Shown in pieces: positions 35,336-44,556 of a stretch of 64,000 bases of DNA. Where the stretch lies: positions 1 to 64,000 of the forward strand of contig NZ_OBEI01000004.1 of the NCBI RefSeq assembly GCF_900215515.1, written 5' to 3'. Made by a program: the position numbers and the translations under genes. Under the pieces are notes generated by a model. The model had not been told where the DNA came from and did no database searches. It saw nothing but the letters and a program-made list of their open reading frames with translations. This DNA is from Persephonella hydrogeniphila. Its GTDB lineage: Bacteria > Aquificota > Aquificia > Aquificales > Hydrogenothermaceae. Numbering within the stretch: the stretch's first letter is position 1; every line of letters begins with the position of its first letter.

Positions 35336-37325
35336 TTATTTCTCTACTGATATCCTTTTTATCGGGAATTTTTTTGATCTCAGATGTATATCTGACCTCT
35401 TTCTCTTTGTTCTTAATTCTTAAAAAATAATTTTCAATACCGCTTTCATGTATTATCTGGGATATTTCATGTCTTAGAGAGTACAAACTATCAGTTGTGA
35501 TATTTTTTACCATTAGATGCAGGTTTATGCTGTTTCCTGTAAATCTTGCTCTTAAGGCAAACTCTCCGAATTTGAGATTAAAACTCAGATGTCTGCTGAA
35601 TCTGTTATCTGTCTGTGTATCCTCTCCTTTATCAGTATAGCTACTATTTCCTGTATTAGACTGACTGTCTGAAAAGCTATCTTTTCCGTTCTGAAGGTTA
35701 TCTGAGAAATAATGGGTAGTGACTGTATCTGAACCGTGTTTATAGCTCCCTGACAACTTATCTGAATCTGTTTTTTCCACAGCTTGAGTTCTAAATATAT
35801 CTACTTTTTCCTGCAAGTTAGGTTTTCCCTGTACCTCTACATCTGTCTTCTGGTAGCTCTCTTTATCCTCTCTATGTTTTTGTGTTGTTTTACTATCCTT
35901 GTTATGTACTATTTCTTTCATACGTTTAAAGTCTACTGGATGCTTGGTTGTTTCATAAACAGAATTTTGTTTTATGTGTCTGTCTTCTACAGAAGGAGAG
36001 GACTGTTTTTCAGTATTATTATACACAGTTTCGTGCTGAACTTTATGCTCATCAAGTTTATTACCTAAGTGTTTAGAGCTTTCGGTATGAAGTGATATCT
36101 TCCTGTTAAAAGGTGAATCTACAGCAGATCTGAATGGGATTTTCTCTGCTGTGGGTCTGTCTTCCGCTTTCTCTATTGGAACTTTTTTTGGATCTTCTTT
36201 TTTAGAATCTTCTTTATCACTTTTTATCTCAGAAAAGTTATATTTTTCTGATTTTTTTGTATTTATAGTTGCATAGTTCTTATCTATAAGATGAAAACGG
36301 TCTTTTTCAGGAGCGCCTGTTTTAGAATAGTGGTAAACAGTTTGGGTCTGAATATCCCTTTCTACAGGAGGTTTATCTCTTAATGGCTTACCTTTTAATA
36401 AATCAGGTTGTTTTTCTATTTCCGTGAAGATTTCTGCTACTTCTGATCTGTTCTTTATGCTCAGGTCTAAGATTTTTTTCTGAACTGATTTTTTCACGCT
36501 GATTTTTCTATCTGGCTGTATATGTGGCTCAGAAAATTGAACAGTTTTTTTATCTGAATATGTCTCTAAAATGGAAAGAGATTTTTTTTCTTTAACTACT
36601 CTCTGTACATTACTTGCTTTTATATCCTGATAGAGATGAGCTGAATTCTGGTGCACAGTTTTTTTGGCCGGTGGTATTTCAGGTTTTACATACTGCTGGA
36701 CTGGAGGGTTTATTTTTTGACCTGCAGAATTATGTAAAAATGGTTTAACATCCTGTTTTTTAGCTGTTTTCTTTAAATTACTCTCTGTAGCTGGCGTATG
36801 GACAGACTGTTTTTTTATGATTCTCTTTGTCTGGGTGATAAAAAAGAACTCTTTTTTAAAGGAGTTATTGTAAGGAGTATTTTCTGTTGGCTGTTTAACA
36901 GGTAGTTCTAAAACGGGAATATTTATAGGACTGTTAGGAAGATACTCTTTTTTCATGCTTTTCTTTGGGATATCACCGGTTTTTGACTGAAAATTACTAT
37001 CAGAACAGTCAGTTATTAAGCCTGAAAAATCTGATTTATTCTGCTGTGGGAATACAGCAGGTTTCTGGTTTGGTTTTGGACTAAATTTCAGACCGGTGAA
37101 AAGATATACTGGAGGAGTATGTTTTTTTATGATCTGATTTTTATCTAAAACTCTGTGGGGGTAATACTGGTTCAGCAGATCGGTTTTGTTTTTTTTATGA
37201 GTACCTTTTTTATTCTGGGTTTTAAAACTTTCAAAAATCTGGGCAAAAATATCCCCTTTCCTTTCTGACTTTTTTCCTTTCCTATAAAAAAGTTTTTCCA
37301 GACCAGTTGCTTTAGCTACAAACAT
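35322..37325 (-). CDS. FliK-like hook-length control protein
   Basis: A 667-residue protein from the ATG at 37325, which has AAAGGAA at good spacing; an in-frame TTG at 37370 lacks one. About 550 residues are low-complexity Lys/Ser/Thr/Gln/Asp sequence, as expected for a molecular ruler. The C-terminus (about 575-645: LSFNLKFGEFALRARFTG, NLHLMVKNITTDSLYSLRHEI) resembles the FliK hook domain that triggers the FlhB switch. It is the first gene of the large rod/hook/export operon. Sequence conservation is weak, so the call leans on domain shape and position. Confidence 0.72.
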   Translation of the reverse strand: MFVAKATGLEKLFYRKGKKSERKGDIFAQIFESFKTQNKKGTHKKNKTDLLNQYYPHRVLDKNQIIKKHTPPVYLFTGLKFSPKPNQKPAVFPQQNKSDFSGLITDCSDSNFQSKTGDIPKKSMKKEYLPNSPINIPVLELPVKQPTENTPYNNSFKKEFFFITQTKRIIKKQSVHTPATESNLKKTAKKQDVKPFLHNSAGQKINPPVQQYVKPEIPPAKKTVHQNSAHLYQDIKASNVQRVVKEKKSLSILETYSDKKTVQFSEPHIQPDRKISVKKSVQKKILDLSIKNRSEVAEIFTEIEKQPDLLKGKPLRDKPPVERDIQTQTVYHYSKTGAPEKDRFHLIDKNYATINTKKSEKYNFSEIKSDKEDSKKEDPKKVPIEKAEDRPTAEKIPFRSAVDSPFNRKISLHTESSKHLGNKLDEHKVQHETVYNNTEKQSSPSVEDRHIKQNSVYETTKHPVDFKRMKEIVHNKDSKTTQKHREDKESYQKTDVEVQGKPNLQEKVDIFRTQAVEKTDSDKLSGSYKHGSDTVTTHYFSDNLQNGKDSFSDSQSNTGNSSYTDKGEDTQTDNRFSRHLSFNLKFGEFALRARFTGNSINLHLMVKNITTDSLYSLRHEISQIIHESGIENYFLRIKNKEKEVRYTSEIKKIPDKKDISREINVKV

Positions 37326-37341
37326 AATTTTCCTTTGGATA

Positions 37342-37370
37342 AATTTAAATAATTTTTCGACAGATTGCAA
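37342..37370 (-). promoter_or_regulatory. Possible promoter of fliK-flhB operon
   Basis: On the minus strand TTGCAA (37365-37370) is 17 bases from TAAATT (37342-37347). The predicted start of transcription falls almost on the ribosome-binding site, leaving a very short leader. That makes the match doubtful despite good hexamers. No other convincing promoter is seen in the 105-base gap before fliK. Confidence 0.35.
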
Positions 37371-37373
37371 AAC

Positions 37374-37400
37374 TTAATTAGAGATTGAAAAAAACGATAA
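37374..37400 (+). promoter_or_regulatory. Sigma-28-like promoter for the YYK-repeat gene
   Basis: On the plus strand TTAA (37374-37377) is followed after 15 bases by AACGATAA (37393-37400). The flagellar sigma-28 consensus is TAAA-N15-GCCGATAA, so the -10 matches at six of eight positions, including the whole CGATAA core. It lies 30 bases upstream of the repeat-protein ATG. FliA, the sigma factor that would read it, is encoded convergently next door. Confidence 0.5.
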
Positions 37401-37430
37401 TAGAAAGATATTTAAAATAGGTGGTTGATG

Positions 37431-37739
37431 ATGGAAAACAAAGGTTTGATTGTCGTTTTGCTTGTTTTAACTCTCAGTATAGGAGGTTTGGCATACTTCC
37501 TATATGAAAAGGTGTATAAAAATGAGTACAGGTATTACAAAGGTGAGATAAGGAAAACTCCAAAATATTACAAAGCAAAGCCTGAAAACGCTCCCAATTA
37601 CTACAAAGGATCTTTAAATAAAGTTCCCAATTATTACAAAAAAAATGTTGAAGATATGCCTAACTACTATAAACCTAAAGGAAGCGTAAAGGAAAAAGAC
37701 AGGGCAAATCTTATAAGAAGTATTAAAGAAAACTGGTAA
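37431..37739 (+). CDS. Small membrane-anchored protein with five 11-residue YYK repeats
   Basis: A 102-residue protein with no recognised family. An N-terminal hydrophobic helix (about 6-25) is followed by five repeats with Tyr-Tyr-Lys at residues 35, 46, 57, 68 and 79, an exact 11-residue period. The consensus is about PNYYKxxxxxx. A short charged tail (82-102) ends in Trp. Repeat copies differ in synonymous codons (tattacaaa, tactacaaa, tactataaa), suggesting selection on the protein. The ATG at 37431 is best spaced from AGGTGG; ATG 37428 and TTG 37425 are alternatives. It sits alone, opposite in strand, between two flagellar operons. Confidence 0.72.
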   Translation: MENKGLIVVLLVLTLSIGGLAYFLYEKVYKNEYRYYKGEIRKTPKYYKAKPENAPNYYKGSLNKVPNYYKKNVEDMPNYYKPKGSVKEKDRANLIRSIKENW

Positions 37740-37740
37740 A

Positions 37741-38358
37741 TCAGTATACATAGACAGACTTTAGTTTTTTTATAGCTTCTGATTTTATCTGTGAAACCCT
37801 TGAAACAGATACATTTATCTCTTCTGCAACCGCTTTAAGATCCTTTTCCTCAAAGTACAGCATCTGGAGAACTTTTTTTTCTTTTTCTGAAAGTAGTTCT
37901 AAAGCTTTTAAAAGCTTCTCCTTCTGATCCTCTTTTATAACCTCTTCTTCCGGTGTTTCTCTACCGGAAACCAGAGTGTCTATAATCTTGAAACTCTCAT
38001 CTGAAGATAGAGCTTTTTCTATACTTACCATCACAGCTGTGTTAGAAAGGGGTACAGGTTTTCCTTCTTCTAATGGAGGTTCTTTTTTTATCTTGTCTCT
38101 TACTGTTCTCGGAACTATATCAAGGCTTCTAAGATAGTCTAATATCTCTCCTCTTATTTTTATGTAGGCATACGTTGAAAATCTGGCTTTATCTTTGTCA
38201 TACTTTTCTATGGCTTTCATAAGACCTATTACGCCTACATTTACAAGATCATCAAACTCTATATCTCCTTTAGGCAACCTGTAGTAAATCTTACTTGCCA
38301 CTTTTTTAACAAGGGACAGATTGTCAAGAATCAGTTTTTCTCTTTCTTTTTTATCCAT
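37741..38358 (-). CDS. fliA: Flagellar sigma factor FliA (sigma-28)
   Basis: A 205-residue sigma-70-family factor. Region 2 (about 10-80) includes GDIEFDDLVNVGVIGLMKAIEKYD and FSTYAYIKIRGEILDYLR. Region 4 (about 150-203) includes LLSEKEKKVLQMLYFEEKDLKAVAEEINVSVSRVSQIKSEAI. It is a little shorter than the usual 230-240 residues. It directs late flagellar and chemotaxis transcription. It is the last gene of a 21-gene operon, two bases after flhG. No FlgM anti-sigma gene was recognised in the window. Confidence 0.92.
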   Translation of the reverse strand: MDKKEREKLILDNLSLVKKVASKIYYRLPKGDIEFDDLVNVGVIGLMKAIEKYDKDKARFSTYAYIKIRGEILDYLRSLDIVPRTVRDKIKKEPPLEEGKPVPLSNTAVMVSIEKALSSDESFKIIDTLVSGRETPEEEVIKEDQKEKLLKALELLSEKEKKVLQMLYFEEKDLKAVAEEINVSVSRVSQIKSEAIKKLKSVYVY

Positions 38359-38359
38359 T

Positions 38360-39211
38360 TTAATCTTTCTTCAGAAAGTTTATTACCTTTTCCCAGAAAC
38401 TTTCCTTTAATGGTGGAGGAGGTTCTCCAAGTTCTTCTGCAGCTATTTTTTTCAATTGAAGAACAAATTTATCTGAAGGATAAACTTCTGATATTATCTG
38501 CTTCTTCTTTACTGTTTTCTGTATATTTTTTGTAGCCGGCAGTATTCCGGCAAGTTTTATATCCATATTGAGAAACTTATTGATAGAAGCCTTTAGCCTG
38601 TCAAAAGTGTCTACTCCTTCCTCTTCGCTTTTTGCCATGTTCACAACCACTTTAAAATCAGAGTAATCGTACAGCTTCTTCATAGACTTTATCAGAGCAT
38701 AGGCGTCCATTATTGCTGTTGGCTCCGGGGTCGTAATTACATATGTTTTTGAAGAAGCTCTTATAAAAGATATAACTTTGTTATCTATACCTGCAGCTGT
38801 ATCAATTATTATATAGTCATAGTTTTCAGACACATCATTAAGATTCTGAACAAATCTGAGAACTGAGCTGTCGTCTACCTCATTTATTGCATCAATACCG
38901 GAAAATCCCGGGAGTATGTCTATACCCCGTGTAGAAAATATTATGTTTTCTATCTTTTCTCCGTTAAGAATATCTTTTAATGTTTTTTTGGTATTTACAT
39001 TTACCAGAATATGAACATTCGCCATTCCTATATCTGCATCTATAAGAAGAACTTTCTTGTTAAAATCATTTGCAAGTATGTACGAAAAATTAACAGCAAA
39101 GTTTGTCTTTCCCACTCCGCCTTTCCCACTTGCAACAGCCAAAAACTTGGTGTTTTTCTCTAACTTTTTCTCATTTATCCGTTTAAGCAGTCCTTTTGCC
39201 TGTTCTTCCAT
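38360..39211 (-). CDS. flhG: FlhG/FleN (MinD-like flagellar number ATPase)
   Basis: A 283-residue ParA/MinD-type ATPase. The deviant Walker A is GKGGVGKT at 29-36, and the second motif is LLIDADIGMANVH. The N-terminal MEEQAKGLLKRI resembles the DQA-type helix by which FlhG activates the FlhF GTPase. The C-terminus has a short amphipathic helix (FWEKVINFLKKD) for membrane binding. The ATG at 39211 has GGAGG upstream; the GTG at 39223 lacks it. Confidence 0.9.
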   Translation of the reverse strand: MEEQAKGLLKRINEKKLEKNTKFLAVASGKGGVGKTNFAVNFSYILANDFNKKVLLIDADIGMANVHILVNVNTKKTLKDILNGEKIENIIFSTRGIDILPGFSGIDAINEVDDSSVLRFVQNLNDVSENYDYIIIDTAAGIDNKVISFIRASSKTYVITTPEPTAIMDAYALIKSMKKLYDYSDFKVVVNMAKSEEEGVDTFDRLKASINKFLNMDIKLAGILPATKNIQKTVKKKQIISEVYPSDKFVLQLKKIAAEELGEPPPPLKESFWEKVINFLKKD

Positions 39212-39222
39212 AACAACCTCCA

Positions 39223-40365
39223 CTAAGAACCTAATATATAGGAAGCTATAACTTCAGGTGTAAGGACTTTAAGATCTTCAGGTACCCTCTGTCCAGTACT
39301 GACGTAAGAAACTGGAAGTTTTGTTTCTACAGGAAGATTAACAAGAAGCCCCGGCTTTAATGTTTCGTCTATCTTTGTAAAGAACAAAGAGTGTACAGGG
39401 AAAAAAGTCTGGTATTTATTCACGACCTCTAATGCATCTTCATTCTTGTAATTACAGCTTATCGTAAGCACATGGTTTATACTTTCTTCAAGACTGCTTA
39501 AAATCTCTTTTATCTCTCCTAATCTCCAGTAATCGTAATGGCTTCTTCCTACTGTATCTATCAGGATAAAGTCAAAATTTTTCAGCTCTTCAACTGTGTT
39601 TTTCAGTTTTTTAGATTCAGATATAGAATAAAAAGGAATATTCAAAATATTTGCATAAGTCCTTGCTTGCTGTGAAGCTCCCACTTTGAATGTATCTGTA
39701 CTGATCACAGCAACTTTTTTCTTTTTATCTATCACAAGCTGTGATGCTATTTTAAATAAATTAGTTGTCTTCCCAACACCGGTAGGTCCTATGAAAGCAA
39801 AAATCTTTAATCCCTGATTTTCTTTATCAAAAGCTCCTGTAAATCTTATATGCTTTTTTATCCCTTTTATAAGAGCTTCCTTTTCTGTAACTGTATTTAG
39901 ATCCCATTTATTTGTATCTATATCGAGGCCACATCCCTCCATAACGATCTTTTTGGCTATATCAGGGGATATATCTTTATCAAGTAGCTGTTCTACAAGG
40001 TGGAGGGCATCTCCTGTAAACTCATTGAAAACGGTTGTTGAGGGCTGAACTTTCTGAATATGGGATGGAAGGTTCTCAGGGTTTGCCATTCCCTGAGCAA
40101 CCTTTGGAAGGGTCATTTTAATCTTTTTGTCTATTAGATCCTCTACTTTTTCAAGCAGTTCTTCAAACTTTATTACAGGTTCTGTAAGCTCTTCCTCATC
40201 TACAGGTTCCACAAACAACCTGTACTTTTTCTTTCCTTTAAAAAATAGAAATCTTTTTTCCTCAACAGTTTCATAATGAAGTATTTTTATATCATCCCCA
40301 AGTTCTTTTTTAGCCTTTTCTATAAGCTCTTCAAGATTATTTCCTTCATAAATCTTAATCTCCAT
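39223..40365 (-). CDS. flhF: FlhF, SRP-type GTPase for flagellar placement
   Basis: A 380-residue protein. The N-terminal basic B domain (about 1-90), N domain helices (about 115-180) and a G domain with GPTGVGKTT at 193-201, TDTFKVGASQQARTYA and LIDTVGRSHYD mark an FlhF of the SRP-GTPase family. It sets flagellar position and number together with FlhG. It overlaps the end of flhA by 11 bases. Confidence 0.93.
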   Translation of the reverse strand: MEIKIYEGNNLEELIEKAKKELGDDIKILHYETVEEKRFLFFKGKKKYRLFVEPVDEEELTEPVIKFEELLEKVEDLIDKKIKMTLPKVAQGMANPENLPSHIQKVQPSTTVFNEFTGDALHLVEQLLDKDISPDIAKKIVMEGCGLDIDTNKWDLNTVTEKEALIKGIKKHIRFTGAFDKENQGLKIFAFIGPTGVGKTTNLFKIASQLVIDKKKKVAVISTDTFKVGASQQARTYANILNIPFYSISESKKLKNTVEELKNFDFILIDTVGRSHYDYWRLGEIKEILSSLEESINHVLTISCNYKNEDALEVVNKYQTFFPVHSLFFTKIDETLKPGLLVNLPVETKLPVSYVSTGQRVPEDLKVLTPEVIASYILGS

Positions 40366-42445
40366 ACGGATCTACCACTCCTAAAACATTTACTTTAACT
40401 TTCGGTTCTATCTCTGCGTAGGATAACACAACATAGTCAGGAAGATAAGGCTCTATAATTTTCCTTACGAATCTTCTTGTAGCAGGTGATGTAAGCAGAA
40501 CAGGAGTTGCCTGATGGAGAACAAACTGCTGTGCTTTTTCTGTAAGCTGATTGACAAGTTTTTGAACAAAGGTAGGCTCAAAAGGAGGCAAAGAGCCTCC
40601 ATTTTCCTGAACTTTTTCCATTATGTAATTCTCTGTTTTAGGACCGAGGGTAAGGGCATATAATGTGTTATCTTTCTGGTACATTGAAGTAATCATTCTA
40701 CTGAGGGATTGTCTCACAAACTCAGTAAGTATCTCAGGATCGTTTGTTTTTGTTATATTATCTGAAAGGGTTTCTATTATTGTAAGCAGATCTTTAACAG
40801 GAATTCCTTCTTTAAGTAGGTTCTGTAAAACTCTGTGAACAATGTTAAGAGGTACCTGCTCAGGCACTATCTCTTTGACAACAGGGTATCTTGCAGAAAG
40901 GGAGTTAATTAGCTCTTTGGTCTCCATTCTTCCAAGAACTTCATGGGCGTGTTTCTTAATAATCTCGGACAGATGGGTTATTACTACTGTCGGTATGTCT
41001 ACAACTGTGTATCCCAACATTTTTGCCCTGTCTTTTAAGGATTCATCTATCCAGTATGCATTAAGACCAAAAGCCGGCTCCTTAGTACGTATTCCTTCAA
41101 TCTCTCCCTTTGTAGTTCCTGTATCTATAGCAAGAAGTTTATCTGGATATATTTCCCCTCTTCCAACCTCTATGTCCCTTATGAGTATTCTGTACTCTCC
41201 CGGTTTTAACTCAAGGTTGTCTTTGATATGAATAAGAGGAATTATAATACCTAACTCTTTAGAAAGCTGTTTTCTTAAAGATCTTATTCTTTTTACTATC
41301 TCACCGTTCTGGGATTCATCTACGTATGGGATAAGAGCATATCCTATCTCAAATGTTATAAGCTCTGGTTGAGGCAGCATTTCTTCTGGTTTTTCCTCTT
41401 TCTCTTCAGCTGTCTTAAGCAGTTCCCTTGCCTGTTCCTCAGCTTTTTCAACCTCTTTTTTCTTAAGCATCTGATTCATCAAAAATGCTGCCACTCCTAT
41501 TACAGCTGAAAAAAGCATAAAAGGGACAAAAGGCATCCCAGGGACTATTCCCATAGCAAATATAGAAAAAGACGCCATATAAAGAGCCTTTGGAAATCCT
41601 GTAAGCTGCTGGAAAACTTCTTTACCTAAGTTTTCCTCAGATACAGCCCTCGTTACCATAAGACCTGCAGCTGTTGAAGTAACAAGGGAAGGAATCTGGG
41701 AAACAAGTCCATCACCAACAGTTAGAAGGGTAAAATTCTTGAGGGCTGTCTGCAGATCCATGTGGTGCTGTAATATCCCTATTGCAAGACCTCCTATTAT
41801 GTTAACAATGGCTATTATGATGCCGGCTACAGCATCCCCTCTGATAAATTTTGACGCACCGTCCATAGCCCCATAAAAATCAGCCTCTTTCTGTATCTGC
41901 ATCCTTCTTCTCTGTGCTTCTTTCTCATCAATAATTCCAGCGTTAAGGTCTGCATCTATAGCCATCTGTTTACCAGGAAGAGCATCAAGTGTAAATCTTG
42001 CTGCAACCTCTGATATCCTTTCTGTTCCTTTAGTTATAACTATGTAGTTAATAGTGACAAGAATTACAAAGACTATCGCTCCTACAATATAACTGCCTCC
42101 GACAACAAACTCACCAAATGCCTGTATAACATGTCCAGCTGCATCAGGGCCTTCATTTCCGTGAAGTAGGATTCTTCTTGTTGTTGCCACATTGAGAGAA
42201 AGTCTGAAAAGTGTTGCAAGCAACAGCAAAGACGGAAAGGAAGAGAGCTGTAGAGGATTCTGAACATAAAGAGTAGTCATAAGTATAACTATAGAGAATG
42301 TAATACTTGCTGTAAGAAGGATGTCTAAGAGGAAAGGAGGGACTGGAAGAACCATAGCTCCCAGTATAGCAACAATAAGAACGACAATAATAGCATCTGA
42401 GTACTGGTTTAACCTGCTAAAAAAAGCGTTAAGGGTTTCTCCCAT
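40355..42445 (-). CDS. flhA: Flagellar export-gate protein FlhA
   Basis: A 696-residue protein with about eight transmembrane helices in the first 320 residues. The conserved loop between them includes RFTLDALPGKQMAIDADLNAGIIDEKEAQRRR, the FHIPEP-family signature. The cytoplasmic C-terminal nonameric ring domain (about 350-690) docks chaperone-substrate complexes. It heads the flhA-flhF-flhG-fliA block, directly adjoining the flgJ-like stop. Confidence 0.95.
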   Translation of the reverse strand: MGETLNAFFSRLNQYSDAIIVVLIVAILGAMVLPVPPFLLDILLTASITFSIVILMTTLYVQNPLQLSSFPSLLLLATLFRLSLNVATTRRILLHGNEGPDAAGHVIQAFGEFVVGGSYIVGAIVFVILVTINYIVITKGTERISEVAARFTLDALPGKQMAIDADLNAGIIDEKEAQRRRMQIQKEADFYGAMDGASKFIRGDAVAGIIIAIVNIIGGLAIGILQHHMDLQTALKNFTLLTVGDGLVSQIPSLVTSTAAGLMVTRAVSEENLGKEVFQQLTGFPKALYMASFSIFAMGIVPGMPFVPFMLFSAVIGVAAFLMNQMLKKKEVEKAEEQARELLKTAEEKEEKPEEMLPQPELITFEIGYALIPYVDESQNGEIVKRIRSLRKQLSKELGIIIPLIHIKDNLELKPGEYRILIRDIEVGRGEIYPDKLLAIDTGTTKGEIEGIRTKEPAFGLNAYWIDESLKDRAKMLGYTVVDIPTVVITHLSEIIKKHAHEVLGRMETKELINSLSARYPVVKEIVPEQVPLNIVHRVLQNLLKEGIPVKDLLTIIETLSDNITKTNDPEILTEFVRQSLSRMITSMYQKDNTLYALTLGPKTENYIMEKVQENGGSLPPFEPTFVQKLVNQLTEKAQQFVLHQATPVLLTSPATRRFVRKIIEPYLPDYVVLSYAEIEPKVKVNVLGVVDPYGD

Positions 42446-42742
42446 CTATTCTCCAGATGAATATTTTTCATAAGCTTTTATAGCATCAAGTATATACTGC
42501 TTTAGTCCAAGCTGATCAGAAGATGAAATAGCTTCAGCGATCTGCATATCAAACATATCTGTATACATTTTATATGAAAATGAGTTGGAAAATATACCAC
42601 CGTCTAAACTTTTTCTAAACTCTTTCATCATAATTCTGACAAACATTGTTTCAAATTCTTTTGCTACCTCTTCAGGAGTTTTCATCTGTGATAGATCTTT
42701 AACATCCCAGTAAGCTCTTATTCTCATATCCGGATCAAACAT
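42446..42742 (-). CDS. FlgJ-type rod-binding protein (N-domain only)
   Basis: A 98-residue protein matching only the rod-cap domain of FlgJ: EEVAKEFETMFVRIMMKEFRKSL and SNSFSYKMYTDMFDMQIAEAIS. The C-terminal muramidase of enterobacterial FlgJ is absent, as in many non-gamma-proteobacteria, so another enzyme must open the peptidoglycan. It lies between flgI and flhA. Confidence 0.85.
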   Translation of the reverse strand: MFDPDMRIRAYWDVKDLSQMKTPEEVAKEFETMFVRIMMKEFRKSLDGGIFSNSFSYKMYTDMFDMQIAEAISSSDQLGLKQYILDAIKAYEKYSSGE

Positions 42743-42756
42743 AATTTATCCCTCTT

Positions 42757-43848
42757 TTACATAATTACTATTTTTGCATGTAGTTTTCCTGTATTTTTTA
42801 TAGCCTGTATTATAGCTATAAGATCCCTCGGAGACACACCTATATCATTCAGAGCTTCAACAAGATCCTTTAATTTTGGAGACTCTATAGCAAATATTCT
42901 TCCTTTTTCTTCTACTACTGTTGTCTGTACCTGCTGTGTCTCTACAGTCTGTCCCTGAGAAAGGGGAGGAGGTTGTGAAACAACAGGTTTTTTTTCTACA
43001 GCAACATATATATTTCCGTGGGAAACATAGATAGGGGCATCTATCTTAATATCTCCGCTCATTATCACTGTTCCTGTCCTCTCGTAGATAACAATGGTAG
43101 GTTCCGAATCTGTCTGAATTTCAAGATTGAGAATCTCTCCTGCCATCTGAACAGGGTCTTTACCTTTAACAAAATTTACGGTTACTGTAGTAGCATCTAA
43201 AGCTCTGGCTATCTTTTTTCCGTAGTAATTATTTATGGCGTCCTGTATTTTGATAGCTTTGGCAAAATCAGGTCTTTTTAGTGTGAGAATAAGTTTTTTC
43301 ATCCTGGAAAACTCAAACGGCAGGTCTTTTTCAACTATACCTCCTTCAACGATAACTCCGGTTGTAGGGAAGTTTTTTACAACTTTTCCTCCTTTGTTTG
43401 ATTCTGAAAAACCTCCTCCTGTAGAGACTGAACCCTGTGCAAAACCGTATACTTTTCCGTCAGGTCCAAAAAGAGGCGTTCTTATCAGAACTCCGTTTCC
43501 TATATCTTTAGCATCCCCCATTGAAGCAACAGTTACATCAAACCTCATTCCAGATTTTGCAAAAGGAGGCAGTTTTGCAGTAACCATAACAGCTGCAGAG
43601 TTTTTCGTCTTTACCTGTGCAGGGTCTATATATATGCCCATTTTCCTGAGCATATTGGCTATACTTATCAGGGTGTATCTTGTTGTGGTTCCATCTCCTG
43701 TTCCTTTAAGACCTACAACTATCCCGTAACCGATAAGGTAGTTAGGCCTTAATCCCATTATATCTGCTTCTTCTCTGATTTTTACTTTATTTCCGCCGAA
43801 GGATATAGAAAAAATTATAAGAAGTAATAAAAATATATATCTGACCAT
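42757..43848 (-). CDS. flgI: Flagellar P-ring protein FlgI
   Basis: A 363-residue periplasmic protein with a signal peptide (VRYIFLLLLIIFSISFG). LIGYGIVVGLKGTGDGTTTRYTL, AVMVTAKLPPFAKSGMRFDV and the C-terminal LVEALNDIGVSPRDLIAIIQAIK are family hallmarks. It forms the peptidoglycan-level bushing around the rod, which implies a diderm cell, as does FlgH upstream. Confidence 0.95.
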   Translation of the reverse strand: MVRYIFLLLLIIFSISFGGNKVKIREEADIMGLRPNYLIGYGIVVGLKGTGDGTTTRYTLISIANMLRKMGIYIDPAQVKTKNSAAVMVTAKLPPFAKSGMRFDVTVASMGDAKDIGNGVLIRTPLFGPDGKVYGFAQGSVSTGGGFSESNKGGKVVKNFPTTGVIVEGGIVEKDLPFEFSRMKKLILTLKRPDFAKAIKIQDAINNYYGKKIARALDATTVTVNFVKGKDPVQMAGEILNLEIQTDSEPTIVIYERTGTVIMSGDIKIDAPIYVSHGNIYVAVEKKPVVSQPPPLSQGQTVETQQVQTTVVEEKGRIFAIESPKLKDLVEALNDIGVSPRDLIAIIQAIKNTGKLHAKIVIM

Positions 43849-43857
43849 ATCCTCCTC

Positions 43858-44556
43858 CTAAAAAGGCCAGATTTTTGCAAGGAATTGTGCAAGCCATCCA
43901 GGACGCTGGTTATCAGCAATAAATCCTTTTCCATTGTACTCTATATACATATCAGATATCTTTGATGAAAGTATAGAGTTATCCTGATCTATATATGTAG
44001 GCTCTACTATTCCTGATATTCTCAATATCTGCTCATCTTCATTTATTTTTATTATCTTCTTGCCTACAATAAATAAATTGCCGTTAGGGTATACCTTTAC
44101 TACCCTTGCAGATATCGTTGCCACAAGCCGTGCTTTTCTGTCTGTTTTCCCTGTTCCTTTAAAAGAGTTCTTTGATCCTGCCTTTGCACCGGCTATTGGA
44201 GTTTTATTAATAAGAGGCTTTCCCATTAGCGTAGGAGATGGAAAGTCGTACTCTACAGATGTATCCCTTCCTGACTGACTGTTGGCACTTCCTGATCCGC
44301 TTATATTTTCTATAACTTTTATCGTAATAACATCTCCTACCTGATAAGCTTTATCATCGGAAAACAGATTTGTAGATGTTACTTCTGTAAACAAAGATCC
44401 AGGGGGAGATTCAGGCTTTTGAGATACTATCTCAGGAGGTTGTGGATTAAAAGGTTTTAAAGCCTGTTTTTTCTCTGAACAGGAAACAAAAAGCAGAAAC
44501 GGTACTACTAATAACCACCTATAAACAAGACTGTATCTTTCCCTATTACTTTGCAT
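43858..44556 (-). CDS. flgH: Flagellar L-ring lipoprotein FlgH
   Basis: A 232-residue lipoprotein with lipobox LFVSC (Cys near 26). SLFTEVTSTNLFSDDKAYQVGDVITIKVIE and VVKVYPNGNLFIVGKKIIKINEDEQILRISGIV are FlgH motifs. It forms the outer-membrane ring. The start overlaps flgA by 49 bases in another frame, and GGGAAGA precedes it. Confidence 0.92.
   Translation of the reverse strand: MQSNRERYSLVYRWLLVVPFLLFVSCSEKKQALKPFNPQPPEIVSQKPESPPGSLFTEVTSTNLFSDDKAYQVGDVITIKVIENISGSGSANSQSGRDTSVEYDFPSPTLMGKPLINKTPIAGAKAGSKNSFKGTGKTDRKARLVATISARVVKVYPNGNLFIVGKKIIKINEDEQILRISGIVEPTYIDQDNSILSSKISDMYIEYNGKGFIADNQRPGWLAQFLAKIWPF

Noticed and set aside
35322-37325. FliK-like gene as a possible horizontally acquired or degraded gene because of low-complexity sequence
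   Set aside because: Low complexity is normal for hook-length rulers; the frame is intact and the C-terminal domain resembles the FliK hook domain.
37521-37680. YYK repeat as a DNA repeat or CRISPR-like array
   Set aside because: The 33-base period is coding: unit sequences diverge mainly at silent positions and no conserved nucleotide repeat with variable spacers exists.
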